Assembly (NCBI GenBank): GCA_019422105.1 | Contig: JAHZDZ010000004.1 | Location: forward strand, 105,071-169,070 | Reading direction: 5' to 3' | Source: Bacillota bacterium | GTDB lineage: Bacteria; Bacillota; Clostridia; Lachnospirales; Anaerotignaceae | DNA: 64,000 bases | Notes under the pieces: model-generated | Databases searched by the model: none | What the model was told of the DNA's origin: nothing | What the model saw: only the letters and a program-made list of their open reading frames with translations | Shown: in pieces, positions 8,764 to 17,416 of the stretch | How positions within the stretch are numbered: the first letter of the stretch is position 1 | Layout: each line of letters starts with the position of its first letter | Position numbers and translations under genes: made by a program

Positions 8764-9594
8764 ATGAAGCGTTTTATTTACTTGGCCGGTATTTTAATGC
8801 TTACTTTGTCATTTACCGCCTGTAGCGGCGGCAATTCTTCAATGGAAAAGGTGGGAGAAGCAGACAATGTTTCCGGTAAAGCAAGTTCTGGTACAACAGA
8901 AAAGGAAATTCCGAAAATTGATGCAGAGGCATATTACAGGGTAAAAATTATGGAGAAGGGTGATAATACGGTTCTTTTGGCCGGAATAGAAGAAGAATCC
9001 TCTGGCAATGATTTGTACAGTGTATCGCTGGAGGGCATCAGTGTGATGGATGGAAACGGAAATGCAGTTGACTTTGATATGCTGAAAGCCGGTATGACAA
9101 TGGAAATAGCTTATAATGGAATGGTTTTGGAAACATATCCGGCAAAACTTGGGCAGATTTACCAGGTTCGTATACTGGAAGAGGAAAATGATATGGTCGG
9201 ATTTTATTTGCGGGTGCTTAAGGATCTTTACGATACGGACGCGGGATTAAACACAGATATTTCCGTTTTGGCCTTTGATTTGACACAGGTAAACAATCTA
9301 AGCAGTGCCGAAAAGAGTGCTCTGGTATATCTGGCAGGACAGCAATTTGGAAAGGAAACTGTTACAGGCACCTTTGAAGAGCTCTGCAGTGAGGGCTATA
9401 TTGACGAGGATGCGCTTATCTTTCCTGACGGACTTTTCTTTCAGCTGAAGGACAATAGAATAGAGAATGACGCATTTCAGTTTGATGCAGAAAAATGGAG
9501 AAGCGGTTTAGGAGCCTATTTCTTTACAGACTGCACAGCAGAAAAGAAAAATGGTATGTGGGACTATACGGTAGGCGCGGAAATGATATCCTGA
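8764..9594 (+). CDS. Hypothetical lipoprotein
   Basis: A 276-residue protein with a basic N-terminus, a hydrophobic core and the lipobox FTAC (Cys at residue 20). It should be anchored outside the membrane. A flexible Ser/Gly linker follows; the segment at about residues 55-135 could be a small beta-barrel (VKIMEKGDNTVLLAG...), and the C-terminal half resembles substrate- or peptidoglycan-facing domains of unknown function. AGGAGGGG precedes ATG 8764. No family assigned. Confidence 0.75.
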   Translation: MKRFIYLAGILMLTLSFTACSGGNSSMEKVGEADNVSGKASSGTTEKEIPKIDAEAYYRVKIMEKGDNTVLLAGIEEESSGNDLYSVSLEGISVMDGNGNAVDFDMLKAGMTMEIAYNGMVLETYPAKLGQIYQVRILEEENDMVGFYLRVLKDLYDTDAGLNTDISVLAFDLTQVNNLSSAEKSALVYLAGQQFGKETVTGTFEELCSEGYIDEDALIFPDGLFFQLKDNRIENDAFQFDAEKWRSGLGAYFFTDCTAEKKNGMWDYTVGAEMIS

Positions 9595-9621
9595 TTATGA
9601 TAATTTTTCATCACCATCCCG

Positions 9622-9650
9622 TTGACAGTATTTTTGATGGGTGTTAAAAT
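9622..9650 (+). promoter_or_regulatory. Sigma-A promoter of the Fur-family gene
   Basis: TTGACA (9622-9627), a 17-nt spacer and TAAAAT (9645-9650), with TG one base upstream of the -10. It matches consensus closely. Confidence 0.8.
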
Positions 9651-9667
9651 GTTAGCTATGATTAACA
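9650..9667 (+). promoter_or_regulatory. Possible operator (inverted repeat) at the Fur-family start site
   Basis: TGTTA-N8-TAACA overlaps the end of the -10 and the transcript start. An inverted repeat at this spot suits an autoregulatory operator for the regulator encoded just downstream. It is short and could be chance. Confidence 0.35.
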
Positions 9668-9712
9668 ATTGCTGCATGTCTATCAAATACCGAACTGACG
9701 GGAGGGAATGAA

Positions 9713-10156
9713 ATGGTAAGAACAGCGGCACAGCTGTGCCTGGATTTGTTGAGGGAAAAGGGGTACAAAATTACCCATCAGAGGAAAATCATCATAGAGG
9801 AAGCTTTAAAGCCCTGCAATATATGCGCACAGTCTAAGGAGATTTATTTTCAGGTGAGAAAAAAGGATCCATCTATCGGCATTGCTACCGTTTACAGGAC
9901 ACTGCTTATTATGAACAACGAGAATATAAAGGAGATGCTGTATCATAACGCCTTTGTTCCAAATGACAAAGATAAAATATGCATTCAAAATGTTTGCCCT
10001 TCCTGCGGGAAAATAACGGTTATTGATGTGAAGGAGGCGGAGGATGGCATGAAAGTGGTCTTGGAGAAAGCGAAGCTGGATTATCTTTCCTGCCGCATTC
10101 ATATGGTAAGTGTATGCGATTTATGTAAAACCAACGAAAAAAATAAAGCCTGCTGA
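9713..10156 (+). CDS. Fur-family transcriptional regulator, atypical metal site
   Basis: A 147-residue metalloregulator-like protein. The N-terminal winged helix (ITHQRKIIIEEAL; IGIATVYRTL) is typical of Fur, PerR and Zur. The structural zinc site is present as two CxxC pairs, Cys95/Cys98 and Cys135/Cys138. However, the His-rich segment just before the first CxxC in Fur/PerR/Zur (HHDHL-like) is replaced by NDKDKICIQN, so the usual regulatory metal site is at least partly missing. The ligand and targets are therefore unclear. It has a strong promoter and sits alone. Confidence 0.85.
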   Translation: MVRTAAQLCLDLLREKGYKITHQRKIIIEEALKPCNICAQSKEIYFQVRKKDPSIGIATVYRTLLIMNNENIKEMLYHNAFVPNDKDKICIQNVCPSCGKITVIDVKEAEDGMKVVLEKAKLDYLSCRIHMVSVCDLCKTNEKNKAC

Positions 10157-10507
10157 ATAAAAGAAAAGACGATTAAACCGCATCTTTATGCTTTATAAAT
10201 CACGTCGTTTTATGTCAGTGGCAGTACAGTCAGCCTTGTTCTACGGCGGGCACAGAAAAATCAGTACTCTGCCTGAAGGAAAATGGGAGGACTTCTTCAA
10301 GGTGTTGGTGATGTCCGGCTGTATTCTGTCTGTGTGACGTTTTATTCATATGTATGAAAAAACAATGAAAAAGTATATGTCTTTTATACAATTATTGAGC
10401 CGGATGTATTTCGGCTCTTTTTTTATTCCCGATACGGTGAAAAGAGAGAAAGAAAAATCGCTGCTTTCAGCATTATAGCTGATTTTATATATTTTACGGC
10501 CATGTTA
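10157..10507 (+). other. Intergenic stretch after the Fur-family gene
   Basis: No confident gene. A 41-codon frame (10212-10337) reads protein-like in its middle but has no ribosome site, so it may be a relic. A real terminator hairpin lies at 10397-10424. Confidence 0.4.
10397..10424 (+). terminator. Intrinsic terminator
   Basis: GAGCCG/CGGCTC with a 9-nt loop is followed by seven T and then A. Confidence 0.85.
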
Positions 10508-10535
10508 TTGCTTTCAGTTCAAAAACGTTTATAAT
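10508..10535 (+). promoter_or_regulatory. Sigma-A promoter of the MATE gene
   Basis: TTGCTT (10508-10513), a 16-nt spacer and TATAAT (10530-10535). It predicts a leader of about 135 nt before the MATE start codon. Confidence 0.65.
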
Positions 10536-10583
10536 GAAATAGCTAAAATTATGAATTAAATATGCTGCCTTTTGAAGCCGGAG

Positions 10584-10614
10584 GAGGTGCAGCCTCGTCT
10601 TATTAACGATGAGG
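10584..10614 (+). promoter_or_regulatory. Mutually exclusive hairpins in the MATE leader
   Basis: GAGG (10584-10587) can pair with CCTC (10593-10596), or the same CCTC extended to CCTCGTC (10593-10599) can pair with GATGAGG (10608-10614). The two pairings compete. This arrangement within a 135-nt leader of an efflux gene could be regulatory. I do not recognise a known riboswitch class (it is not a ykkC-type guanidine aptamer by eye). A small open frame also crosses this stretch. Confidence 0.35.
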
Positions 10615-10677
10615 AACCTTTTAAATTACATAAAATTCCGGCAGATGAAGAAATTTTTTGCTTTGGAGTGTTAAAAT

Positions 10678-12036
10678 ATGGAAAGCACAGTGAATGTAAA
10701 AAAAACCGGCTATCTTGTAAAGCTGTCCTGGCCGATTTTTATTGAATTGCTGCTTCAGATGCTTGTAGGCAATGTGGACCAGTTTATGGTGGGAAAGCAT
10801 TCCCCGTTGTCCGTGGGTGCTATCGGAAATGCAAATCAGGTTATCAATGTTTTGATACTGACCTTCAGCGTTATCAGTGTTGCGACGACAATTCTGGTAT
10901 CTCTCTATATAGGTTCCAATGACAGGAAGAAGGCGGAGGAAATTTACACGCTTTCTCTGTTTGTCAATGTTGTATTGGGAATTGCTGTCAGTATCATTCT
11001 GCTTTTTTTTAACAGACAGATATTTGCGCTGATGCGGGTGCCGGAGGAATTGATGGAGGAATCCAGGCTTTATATGGCTATTATAGGAGGCGGTATTGCC
11101 TTTCAGGCTGTATACCTCACCTTTACCGCTATATTCCGCAGCAACGCCATGATGAAGGAAACCATGCTTATTTCTGTTGTCATCAATGTGATAAATATTA
11201 TAGGCAATTATATTCTCATTAACGGCAGCCGGGCACTTAATATACCGGCTTTGGGTATTGCGGGCGCCGCCATATCAAGTGACATCAGCAGAGTGCTTGG
11301 TGTTTTGCTGATTTTTCGCCAGTTTCAAAAGAGGATAAGGACAAAGCTGTCTCTGTCTCATTTGAGGCCGTTTCCTGCGGTGCAGTTCAAAAAGCTTATG
11401 GGCATAGGAATACCCTCAGGCGGTGAAACCCTTTCATACAATTCCTCACTGGTCTGCACACAGGCATTGGTAAACCGCTTTGGCACCACAGTGATTACAA
11501 CGAGAGTATATGCGACAATGTTTGCTATGATATCTTACCTCTACTCCAACGCTATTTCACAGGCGTCACAGATAGTTGTGGGATATTTAATAGGAGCGCA
11601 GGACATAGAGGGTACAAAGCTTCAGGTTAAAAGAACTGTATTTTTATCCCTGATTGCCTCCTTCAGTCTGTCGGTAGTGCTTTTTCTCATAAGCGATCGG
11701 ATATTTGGCTTTTTTACCTCCAATGAGGAGGTAATTGAGCTGGGAAGGAAAATAATGGCGATTGATATTGTATTGGAGCTTGGAAGGGCTGTGAACATGA
11801 CAATGGTCAGGGATTTGCAGGCCTGCGGGGATATCAGATTCCCTATTGTGACGGGTATTATCAGTCAGTGGACGGTTGCTGTTTTGGGAGGATTTCTTCT
11901 GGGAACCGTTTTTCATTTGGGCCTGTGCGGATACTGGATTGCCATGACTCTTGACGAATGTATCAGAGCTGTCCTATTTTTGGTGAGATGGAGAAGCGGA
12001 GTCTGGCACGAAAAAAGCCTGATTCAGGCTTCATAA
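10678..12036 (+). CDS. MATE-family multidrug/toxin efflux transporter
   Basis: A 452-residue protein with twelve predicted membrane helices in two homologous halves, the layout of MATE Na+- or H+-driven exporters of cationic compounds. The N-terminal LSWPIFIELLLQMLVGNVDQFMVG and the start of the second half (GIGIPSGGETLSYNSS) are family signatures. GGAG lies about 8 nt before the ATG. It has its own promoter and structured leader and ends at a hairpin. The substrate is unknown. Confidence 0.93.
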   Translation: MESTVNVKKTGYLVKLSWPIFIELLLQMLVGNVDQFMVGKHSPLSVGAIGNANQVINVLILTFSVISVATTILVSLYIGSNDRKKAEEIYTLSLFVNVVLGIAVSIILLFFNRQIFALMRVPEELMEESRLYMAIIGGGIAFQAVYLTFTAIFRSNAMMKETMLISVVINVINIIGNYILINGSRALNIPALGIAGAAISSDISRVLGVLLIFRQFQKRIRTKLSLSHLRPFPAVQFKKLMGIGIPSGGETLSYNSSLVCTQALVNRFGTTVITTRVYATMFAMISYLYSNAISQASQIVVGYLIGAQDIEGTKLQVKRTVFLSLIASFSLSVVLFLISDRIFGFFTSNEEVIELGRKIMAIDIVLELGRAVNMTMVRDLQACGDIRFPIVTGIISQWTVAVLGGFLLGTVFHLGLCGYWIAMTLDECIRAVLFLVRWRSGVWHEKSLIQAS

Positions 12037-12047
12037 CAGAGGGAAGG

Positions 12048-12075
12048 TCAGACAGGCAGTTTTCAGCCTGTCTGA
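12048..12075 (+). terminator. Hairpin after the MATE gene
   Basis: A perfect 10-bp stem TCAGACAGGC/GCCTGTCTGA with an 8-nt loop. The tail has only a few T. A second small hairpin AAGCCTG/CAGGCTT covers the last codons of the gene. Confidence 0.65.
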
Positions 12076-12098
12076 TTTCAGATACAGGGGAGGATTTT

Positions 12099-12155
12099 AT
12101 GAAAAATTTGGATGTTTTTTATGTCACATGTAAGAAGTTGTTTGCTTTTTTTTAA
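12099..12155 (+). CDS. Possible 18-codon small ORF before the MacAB-like operon
   Basis: GGGGAGG sits about 6 nt before an ATG that opens an 18-residue peptide (MKNLDVFYVTCKKLFAFF). The ribosome site is as good as those of real genes here, but the predicted promoter of the downstream operon overlaps its end (12142-12172), so it would be read from the MATE transcript. It could be chance. Confidence 0.3.
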   Translation: MKNLDVFYVTCKKLFAFF

Positions 12156-12172
12156 GAAATATCATTTATAAT
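12142..12172 (+). promoter_or_regulatory. Promoter of the MacAB-like operon
   Basis: TATAAT at 12167-12172 is strong; the best -35 is TTGCTT at 12142-12147 with a slightly long 19-nt spacer. Confidence 0.5.
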
Positions 12173-12208
12173 GTAACTATACTAAATGGGGGATAGGAGA
12201 GTGCAATT

Positions 12209-13597
12209 ATGAAATTCAAACTGAAAAAGAAATATGTCATCATTGGAATTATCGCTGTTGTGGCAATAGCGGCGTTTCTGAAAATGAAATCGGGAGCGGC
12301 CCAGCCGGTTGGGGCAATGGTTACTACATCTCCGGTGGAGAAAAAGGACATTGAGGAATCTCTTACGCTGAAGGCGCCTTTGGAGGGCAAGGAGAGCGTT
12401 GAGGTAGTTTCCAATCTTCACTATGAGGTTTTGAGTATCAATGTAAAAGAGGGAGACAAGGTTACAAAGGGGCAAGTTCTTGCAACGCTTGATTCCAAGA
12501 AGCTGGAGGATGAAATAGCGGACGCAAAGGATTCTCTTGCTCTCAGCAGGGCGCAGCTCAATGAAAAATTAAAGGACGCAAATGAAGCACTTTCCCTGGC
12601 AAATACAAAGCTTTCGGATAAGCTGGAGGAAGACCAGAAGGATTATGACAAAGCGGTTAAAAACTTGGAAGATGCAAAAAGAGTATATGAAAATATCAAA
12701 ACTCTGTATGAAAGCGGCGCAGAATCTCTGGATAACTTAAAAAATCAGGAGCTTAAGGTTGTGGAGGCCCAGAGAATTGTTGACGGCTTTACTGTGGAAA
12801 ACGGCAAGGTTGTGCCAAGCGACGCCGATTTAAAGGAAATAGAGACAGCACAGAACGGTGTAAATGTGATAAACGGTAAGGCGGCGGCACTGGAATCAGA
12901 CCGCAAAAATATTGAAATAGCGGAGCGAAATCTTCAAAAGAAGCTGGACGATTTGGAGGACTGCCAGATTAAGAGCACCATCGACGGAACAGTTACCAGA
13001 GTAAACATCAAGGTAGGACGTTTTGCCGACGAGACAGATGATGATAAACCCATGTTTGTAATCGAAAATATAGACACGCTGGAAATGAAGGTTATGGTAA
13101 GCGAGTATGATATCGGCAAAATAGAGGTAGGTCAAAAGGCGGTTATTACAGCGGACATTATGGGCAAGGACAGCGTAGAGGGCGTTGTGGCAAGAATTTC
13201 TCCCACAGGTGAGGAAAAATCCGGCACCAGTGAGCGTTTTGTGCCAACCTTTATCAATGTGACAGGCCAAAATGACAAAATGATTTCCGGTATCACGGCA
13301 AAGGCGAAAATAGAGATTGCCAAGGCAAGCGGTGTTATGGTTGTTCCTATAGAATGCGTTATGGAAACGCCTGATGGCGTAAACCAGGTTTACCGTGTCA
13401 GTGCAGAGGGCATCGTGGAAATTATACCTGTGGAGCTTGGCATTGAAAATGATATTGAGATAGAGGTAAAAAGTGAAAAGCTTGCGGAAGGAGATTTGCT
13501 TATTTTAGGACCTACCATGGATATGACGGACGGCATGCAGGTCATGGCACCGGCAGGTGCGGCAGACGCGGGCACAGACGGCATGGCAGCCGAGTAA
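12209..13597 (+). CDS. HlyD/MacA-type efflux adaptor protein
   Basis: A 462-residue membrane-fusion/adaptor protein: an N-terminal membrane anchor (about 8-26), a biotinyl-lipoyl-like half (VKEGDKVTKGQVLATLD, about 78-97), a long alpha-helical coiled-coil region (about 100-255), the second lipoyl half (IKSTIDGTVTRVNIKVGRFAD), and beta-barrel and C-terminal domains. In Gram-positives such adaptors pair with MacB-like ABC transporters that export peptides or antibiotics. It is the first gene of a three-gene operon with the ATPase and permease downstream. Confidence 0.92.
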   Translation: MKFKLKKKYVIIGIIAVVAIAAFLKMKSGAAQPVGAMVTTSPVEKKDIEESLTLKAPLEGKESVEVVSNLHYEVLSINVKEGDKVTKGQVLATLDSKKLEDEIADAKDSLALSRAQLNEKLKDANEALSLANTKLSDKLEEDQKDYDKAVKNLEDAKRVYENIKTLYESGAESLDNLKNQELKVVEAQRIVDGFTVENGKVVPSDADLKEIETAQNGVNVINGKAAALESDRKNIEIAERNLQKKLDDLEDCQIKSTIDGTVTRVNIKVGRFADETDDDKPMFVIENIDTLEMKVMVSEYDIGKIEVGQKAVITADIMGKDSVEGVVARISPTGEEKSGTSERFVPTFINVTGQNDKMISGITAKAKIEIAKASGVMVVPIECVMETPDGVNQVYRVSAEGIVEIIPVELGIENDIEIEVKSEKLAEGDLLILGPTMDMTDGMQVMAPAGAADAGTDGMAAE

Positions 13598-13690
13598 TAC
13601 TTGGATATGGATGATAGTTGTATTTTCGTCAATATCCGCATGAAGAAAGCAGTCAATGCTTATTAAAAAAAGCATGGAAAGGAATATGCC

Positions 13691-14380
13691 ATGAGTGACA
13701 TTATTAACATCATTGATTTGGTGAAGGTGTACGATACCGGTGCGATACAGGTGGAGGCGCTGAAAAAAATCAATCTTACCATAGAGCAGGGGGATTATGT
13801 GGCTATTATGGGCCAGTCGGGTTCCGGAAAATCCACCCTCATGAATATATTGGGCTGTCTGGACAGACCAACGGAAGGACAATACATATTGGATGGTACA
13901 GACGTTGTAGACAAGACGCCGGATGAGCTGTCCTTAATCAGAAATAAAAAAATCGGATTTGTATTTCAGGCATTCAACCTGATTCCCAGAACCTCTGCCA
14001 TGAAAAACGTGGAGCTTCCCATGGTATACGCGAAAGTTGGCAAAAAGGAGCGGCAGAAAAAGGCGGAGGAGCTTTTGAATAAGGTGGGACTTGGGGAGCG
14101 TATGCATCATATGCCAAATGAGCTTTCAGGAGGCCAGAAGCAAAGGGTTGCCATTGCAAGAGCCCTTGCCAATAATCCTCCCATCATACTTGCCGATGAA
14201 CCTACAGGCAATCTGGATACGGCATCCTCGGTAGAGATCATGGAGCTGTTTACGGCCCTTAACAGGGAAGGCGCCACGGTTATTGTTGTTACCCATGAGG
14301 ATGATATTGCAGAGTTTACAAAGCGGATTGTGCGTTTTCAGGATGGACATATTGTCAGTGACAAAAGGGTGGTGAAATAG
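13691..14380 (+). CDS. ABC transporter ATP-binding protein (MacB/LolD type)
   Basis: A 229-residue nucleotide-binding subunit with Walker A GQSGSGKST (41-49), the signature LSGGQKQR, Walker B IILADEP and the switch His in VVTHE. The family is that of MacB/LolD ATPases that couple to FtsX-like permeases. Its stop codon is directly followed by the ATG of the permease, so the two are co-translated. AAAGGA precedes its start. Confidence 0.95.
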   Translation: MSDIINIIDLVKVYDTGAIQVEALKKINLTIEQGDYVAIMGQSGSGKSTLMNILGCLDRPTEGQYILDGTDVVDKTPDELSLIRNKKIGFVFQAFNLIPRTSAMKNVELPMVYAKVGKKERQKKAEELLNKVGLGERMHHMPNELSGGQKQRVAIARALANNPPIILADEPTGNLDTASSVEIMELFTALNREGATVIVVTHEDDIAEFTKRIVRFQDGHIVSDKRVVK

Positions 14381-15586
14381 ATGCTGTTTTTTGAGAGTAT
14401 TAAGCTGGCGTTTCAAGCCATCCGGGTCAATAAAATGCGCTCCTTTCTGACAATGCTCGGTATAATTATCGGTATCAGCTCTGTCATTTCTATTGTCTCT
14501 ATCGGAGATACCATGAGAGGTGTTGTGGCAGATCAGTACAACAGCATTGGTATCAACAGAGTTATGGTTTACATTGGAAGGGTAGATGACTATAGGGATT
14601 CCGATTATTTTTCACTAGATGATGTAGAGAAGATAAGGGAAACCTTTCATGACCAAATAGAATATGTGGATGTAGATCCCTATGAAAACGTCACCATAAC
14701 ACAGGGCAGGAATAACCTTTCCGCTTCCCTGGAGGGCGTTATCGAAAATTACTCCTCTGTGCAAAATGTCAATATCGTGCATGGACGGATGATTTCTGAG
14801 GCGGATGTACAGGCAAGCAAGGACAATATTGTGATTGAAGATAAAACGGCCCTGGAGCTTTTTGGAAAGGAAAACGTTGTGGGTGAAACACTCCGCTGTG
14901 TCCTTTACGGGGAGCTTTTGGAGTTTAATATTATCGGTGTGTACCATACAGAGAAAACGTTGATGGAGTCTCTTATGGGCGGCGGCGGAAGACCTCTGAT
15001 GTATGTGCCGACAACCACAATTTTTTCTCCCTACGGTTTGTCATTTTCCATTGATTTATATACCAGAGACGGTATTGATACGGATGTATTCCAAAAGCAG
15101 TTTATCGGAATGCTCGCCAGAATGAAAAACAGAGAGCCCGAAAACTTTGTTTACTATCCTGTGAAGGAAGAGATGGGACAGATGGACACCATGATGGCCG
15201 GTCTTTCCTCCGCGGTAGGCGCAATAGCTGCCATATCTCTTTTAGTCGGCGGCATCGGCATTATGAATATCATGTTGGTTTCCGTCACAGAGAGAACACG
15301 TGAAATCGGTATCAGAAAAGCCCTTGGTGCAAGGACAAAGGATGTTCTCATACAGTTTTTGATTGAATCCGCCATTATATCGGCGGCAGGCGGAATTATA
15401 GGTACGATATTGGGTATTGGAATTGTTGTTATCGGCGGTACCTTCCTTGGTATATCCGTTGTCGTCAATCCTATGATTGTCGTTATAGCAGTAGCGTTTT
15501 CAGCAGTAGTGGGTATTTTCTTCGGTATTTATCCGGCAAGAAAGGCTGCGAAGGCAGATCCAATTACGGCCCTTCGCTATGAATAA
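14381..15586 (+). CDS. ABC transporter permease (MacB/FtsX type)
   Basis: A 401-residue permease with the MacB topology: one N-terminal helix (about 15-45), a large extracytoplasmic domain (about 50-265), then three C-terminal helices forming the FtsX domain (GGIGIMNIMLVSVTERTREIGIRKALGA is the family hallmark, split here by the usual loop). With the adaptor and ATPase it should form a mechanotransmission-type exporter. The gene begins immediately after the ATPase stop codon and is followed by repeat element copies. Confidence 0.94.
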   Translation: MLFFESIKLAFQAIRVNKMRSFLTMLGIIIGISSVISIVSIGDTMRGVVADQYNSIGINRVMVYIGRVDDYRDSDYFSLDDVEKIRETFHDQIEYVDVDPYENVTITQGRNNLSASLEGVIENYSSVQNVNIVHGRMISEADVQASKDNIVIEDKTALELFGKENVVGETLRCVLYGELLEFNIIGVYHTEKTLMESLMGGGGRPLMYVPTTTIFSPYGLSFSIDLYTRDGIDTDVFQKQFIGMLARMKNREPENFVYYPVKEEMGQMDTMMAGLSSAVGAIAAISLLVGGIGIMNIMLVSVTERTREIGIRKALGARTKDVLIQFLIESAIISAAGGIIGTILGIGIVVIGGTFLGISVVVNPMIVVIAVAFSAVVGIFFGIYPARKAAKADPITALRYE

Positions 15587-15763
15587 AAAAACGCACCGTG
15601 GTTATTTTTACGGATTGGCTATGTTTAGGTCAATCCGTTTCCATAACTATGATTAGTCGAGATGAAATCGAGGCTGTTTGCTGCCGATAGCTTATTACCT
15701 AAGCTATCGGTTTCAGCAAGTATATTTTTACAAATTGGAATGGTTTGATTAATCTGTTTCCAG
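15587..15763. repeat. Dispersed structured repeat, copies B1 and B2
   Basis: B1 (about 15590-15655) has an A-run/T-run hairpin followed by ACGGATTGGCT...GTCAATCCGT, whose 3' flank (ccgtttccataact...ttag) matches copy A at the window start. B2 (about 15720-15763) is a degenerate copy (ttttacaaattggaatgg...aatctgtttcc). Between them lies a perfect 10-bp hairpin CCGATAGCTT/AAGCTATCGG (15684-15710). The set follows the ABC permease gene directly and could terminate it. Confidence 0.55.
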
Positions 15764-15836
15764 ATTCAATTCTGAAGCAGTAACGGGACAACTGTTGTTT
15801 TGTTTATAGGATACTTTCATCCGGAGGCGAGCAGCA

Positions 15837-16451
15837 ATGGGGAAAAAGAAAGCGGCATTATTGATATTGGTTTTATTATGTTTATTGGGTTCTATCCGCG
15901 TATTTGGAGAAAGAAAAGGCATACCATACAAGAAAGCCAATATACAAAAAAAGGGTGACGGCAGTATCGGGACCATGGTTTTTGAAAGCGTTGAGCTTAG
16001 ATACTATGAGGATAATGGCTGGCCCTATCTTCATGACGTCATTGTGAACAATACGGAGAAAGACATTACAGGGCTTACATATTGCATGCTTGCCTACGAT
16101 AAAGACGGAAAGCCCCTTGAGCTTCAGTGGCATATTATGGATTCCGGCGATAAGCCGGCCTATGATTGTGTATTTGAAGATGAAATCAATATTCCGGCCG
16201 GTGAAAAGCTGGATGTCGGCGGAGGCTGGTCACTGTATGACGGAGAGAAAATGAAAAACTGGCCTAAAATTGGTGATGGCGGCCCCAATAGGGTGGCATA
16301 TGCTCTTTACTGTGCAAAAAAGATTGTTTTTTCTGACGGCTCGGAATGGGAGAATCCTGCGTATGAAAGCTGGCTGGATACTTATAAGGCAAAGGCAGCA
16401 GAGGTCGAGTCTCTTCAAAGCTACTATCCCTATGAACAGATTATTTTGTAA
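15837..16451 (+). CDS. Exported hypothetical protein
   Basis: A 204-residue protein with a basic start and a hydrophobic signal anchor (about 5-23), then a soluble domain of about 180 residues. Alternating beta-type segments (VFESVELRYYEDNG, LHDVIVNNTEKDITGL, YCMLAYDKDGKPL) resemble an FxLYD-like or immunoglobulin-like extracellular fold, but I cannot assign a family. GGAGGCG lies about 9 nt before the ATG. It is a single gene flanked by hairpins. Confidence 0.7.
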   Translation: MGKKKAALLILVLLCLLGSIRVFGERKGIPYKKANIQKKGDGSIGTMVFESVELRYYEDNGWPYLHDVIVNNTEKDITGLTYCMLAYDKDGKPLELQWHIMDSGDKPAYDCVFEDEINIPAGEKLDVGGGWSLYDGEKMKNWPKIGDGGPNRVAYALYCAKKIVFSDGSEWENPAYESWLDTYKAKAAEVESLQSYYPYEQIIL

Positions 16452-16493
16452 GAATTAAAATATAACGGAAAGTAGGTTCTGCCCCATAAAAGG

Positions 16494-16542
16494 GCAGTAA
16501 AGAAAAGAAAGTCCGTTTATCAGGCTTTCTTTTCTTTACTGC
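16494..16542. terminator. Bidirectional terminator between convergent genes
   Basis: A perfect 18-bp inverted repeat, GCAGTAAAGAAAAGAAAG and its complement, with a 13-nt loop. It lies between the exported hypothetical (plus) and the SDR gene (minus). A smaller hairpin, CTGCCC/GGGCAG, overlaps its left foot. Confidence 0.75.
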
Positions 16543-16661
16543 AACAATTTCTTAAATAATTTCATTTCCTTTTCTTAGCACATTCTCAAATATTTCTGTC
16601 TTAAGACGTCAATTATATTCTGACTTATGTTTTCCTGCGTCAAGCCATTATGACAGGCTTT

Positions 16662-17402
16662 TTAATACATTCCGCCGTCCAACGTTATTATCTGACCGTT
16701 TATATATTCTCCCTTTTCTCCTGCAAGAAATACAGCCAGATCCGCCGCTTCCCCAGGCTTTCCGAAGCGCATCAGAGAGATTTCATCTCTGAGGCTATCC
16801 CGCTCCTCGGCAGTAAAGCATTGATTCATACGGGTGTCGATAACGCCGCAGCTGATAGCGTTTACACGCACTCCGCTTGGCCCCGCCTCTTTGGCAATAG
16901 CTTTTGTAAAAGCGTTCATACCGCCCTTGGAGGCGGAATAGACCGCCTCGCAGGAGGCGCCTCTCTCACCCCATATAGAGGAAATATTGAGGATAACGCC
17001 CGCCTGCTTTTTAATCATAGTCTTTAGGGCGATGTGGGTACAGTTAAAAACGGAGTTTAGATTACAGTTAATTATAGTTTGCCATTCCTCAGGCTGCATA
17101 TCTGTGAAAAGACCGATATGGGAAATACCCGCGTTATTTACAAGTATGTCCACAGGGCCAAATTTTTCTTCCATTTCACGGAAAATAGATTGGCATACAG
17201 TGTAGTCCGACACATCTCCTGCGGCCTTTATGCAGGGATAGCCGGCACCGCGCATTTCCTCATAGCAGCAATTCAGCTCATCCAGGCTTTTGGAGGCATT
17301 CAGTACGACCTTGCAGCCCTCCCTTGCAAAGCTCCAGGCAATTTCCTTGCCGATACCGCGGGACGAGCCGGTGATTAAAACAGTTTTTCCGTTCAGTTTC
17401 AT
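16662..17402 (-). CDS. SDR-family oxidoreductase (YmfI/FabG-like)
   Basis: A 246-residue NAD(P)H-dependent short-chain dehydrogenase. The cofactor motif TGSSRGIG is at 11-18, NNAG at 89-92, and the catalytic set is Asn114, Ser142, Tyr155 and Lys159 (YSASK). The stretch around NISSIWG and the following AKEAGPSGVRVN resemble the YmfI subgroup, described as the EF-P 5-aminopentanone reductase, more than FabG proper; that subgroup call is tentative. It is downstream of nfo with a 14-bp gap, so the two share a transcript. GGGAGGAG precedes its ATG. Confidence 0.85.
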   Translation of the reverse strand: MKLNGKTVLITGSSRGIGKEIAWSFAREGCKVVLNASKSLDELNCCYEEMRGAGYPCIKAAGDVSDYTVCQSIFREMEEKFGPVDILVNNAGISHIGLFTDMQPEEWQTIINCNLNSVFNCTHIALKTMIKKQAGVILNISSIWGERGASCEAVYSASKGGMNAFTKAIAKEAGPSGVRVNAISCGVIDTRMNQCFTAEERDSLRDEISLMRFGKPGEAADLAVFLAGEKGEYINGQIITLDGGMY

Positions 17403-17416
17403 CTTAGGCTCCTCCC

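Noticed and set aside
10212..10337. 41-codon frame after the Fur-family gene
   Set aside because: The middle reads like protein, but there is no ribosome site or promoter, and 41 codons can arise by chance.
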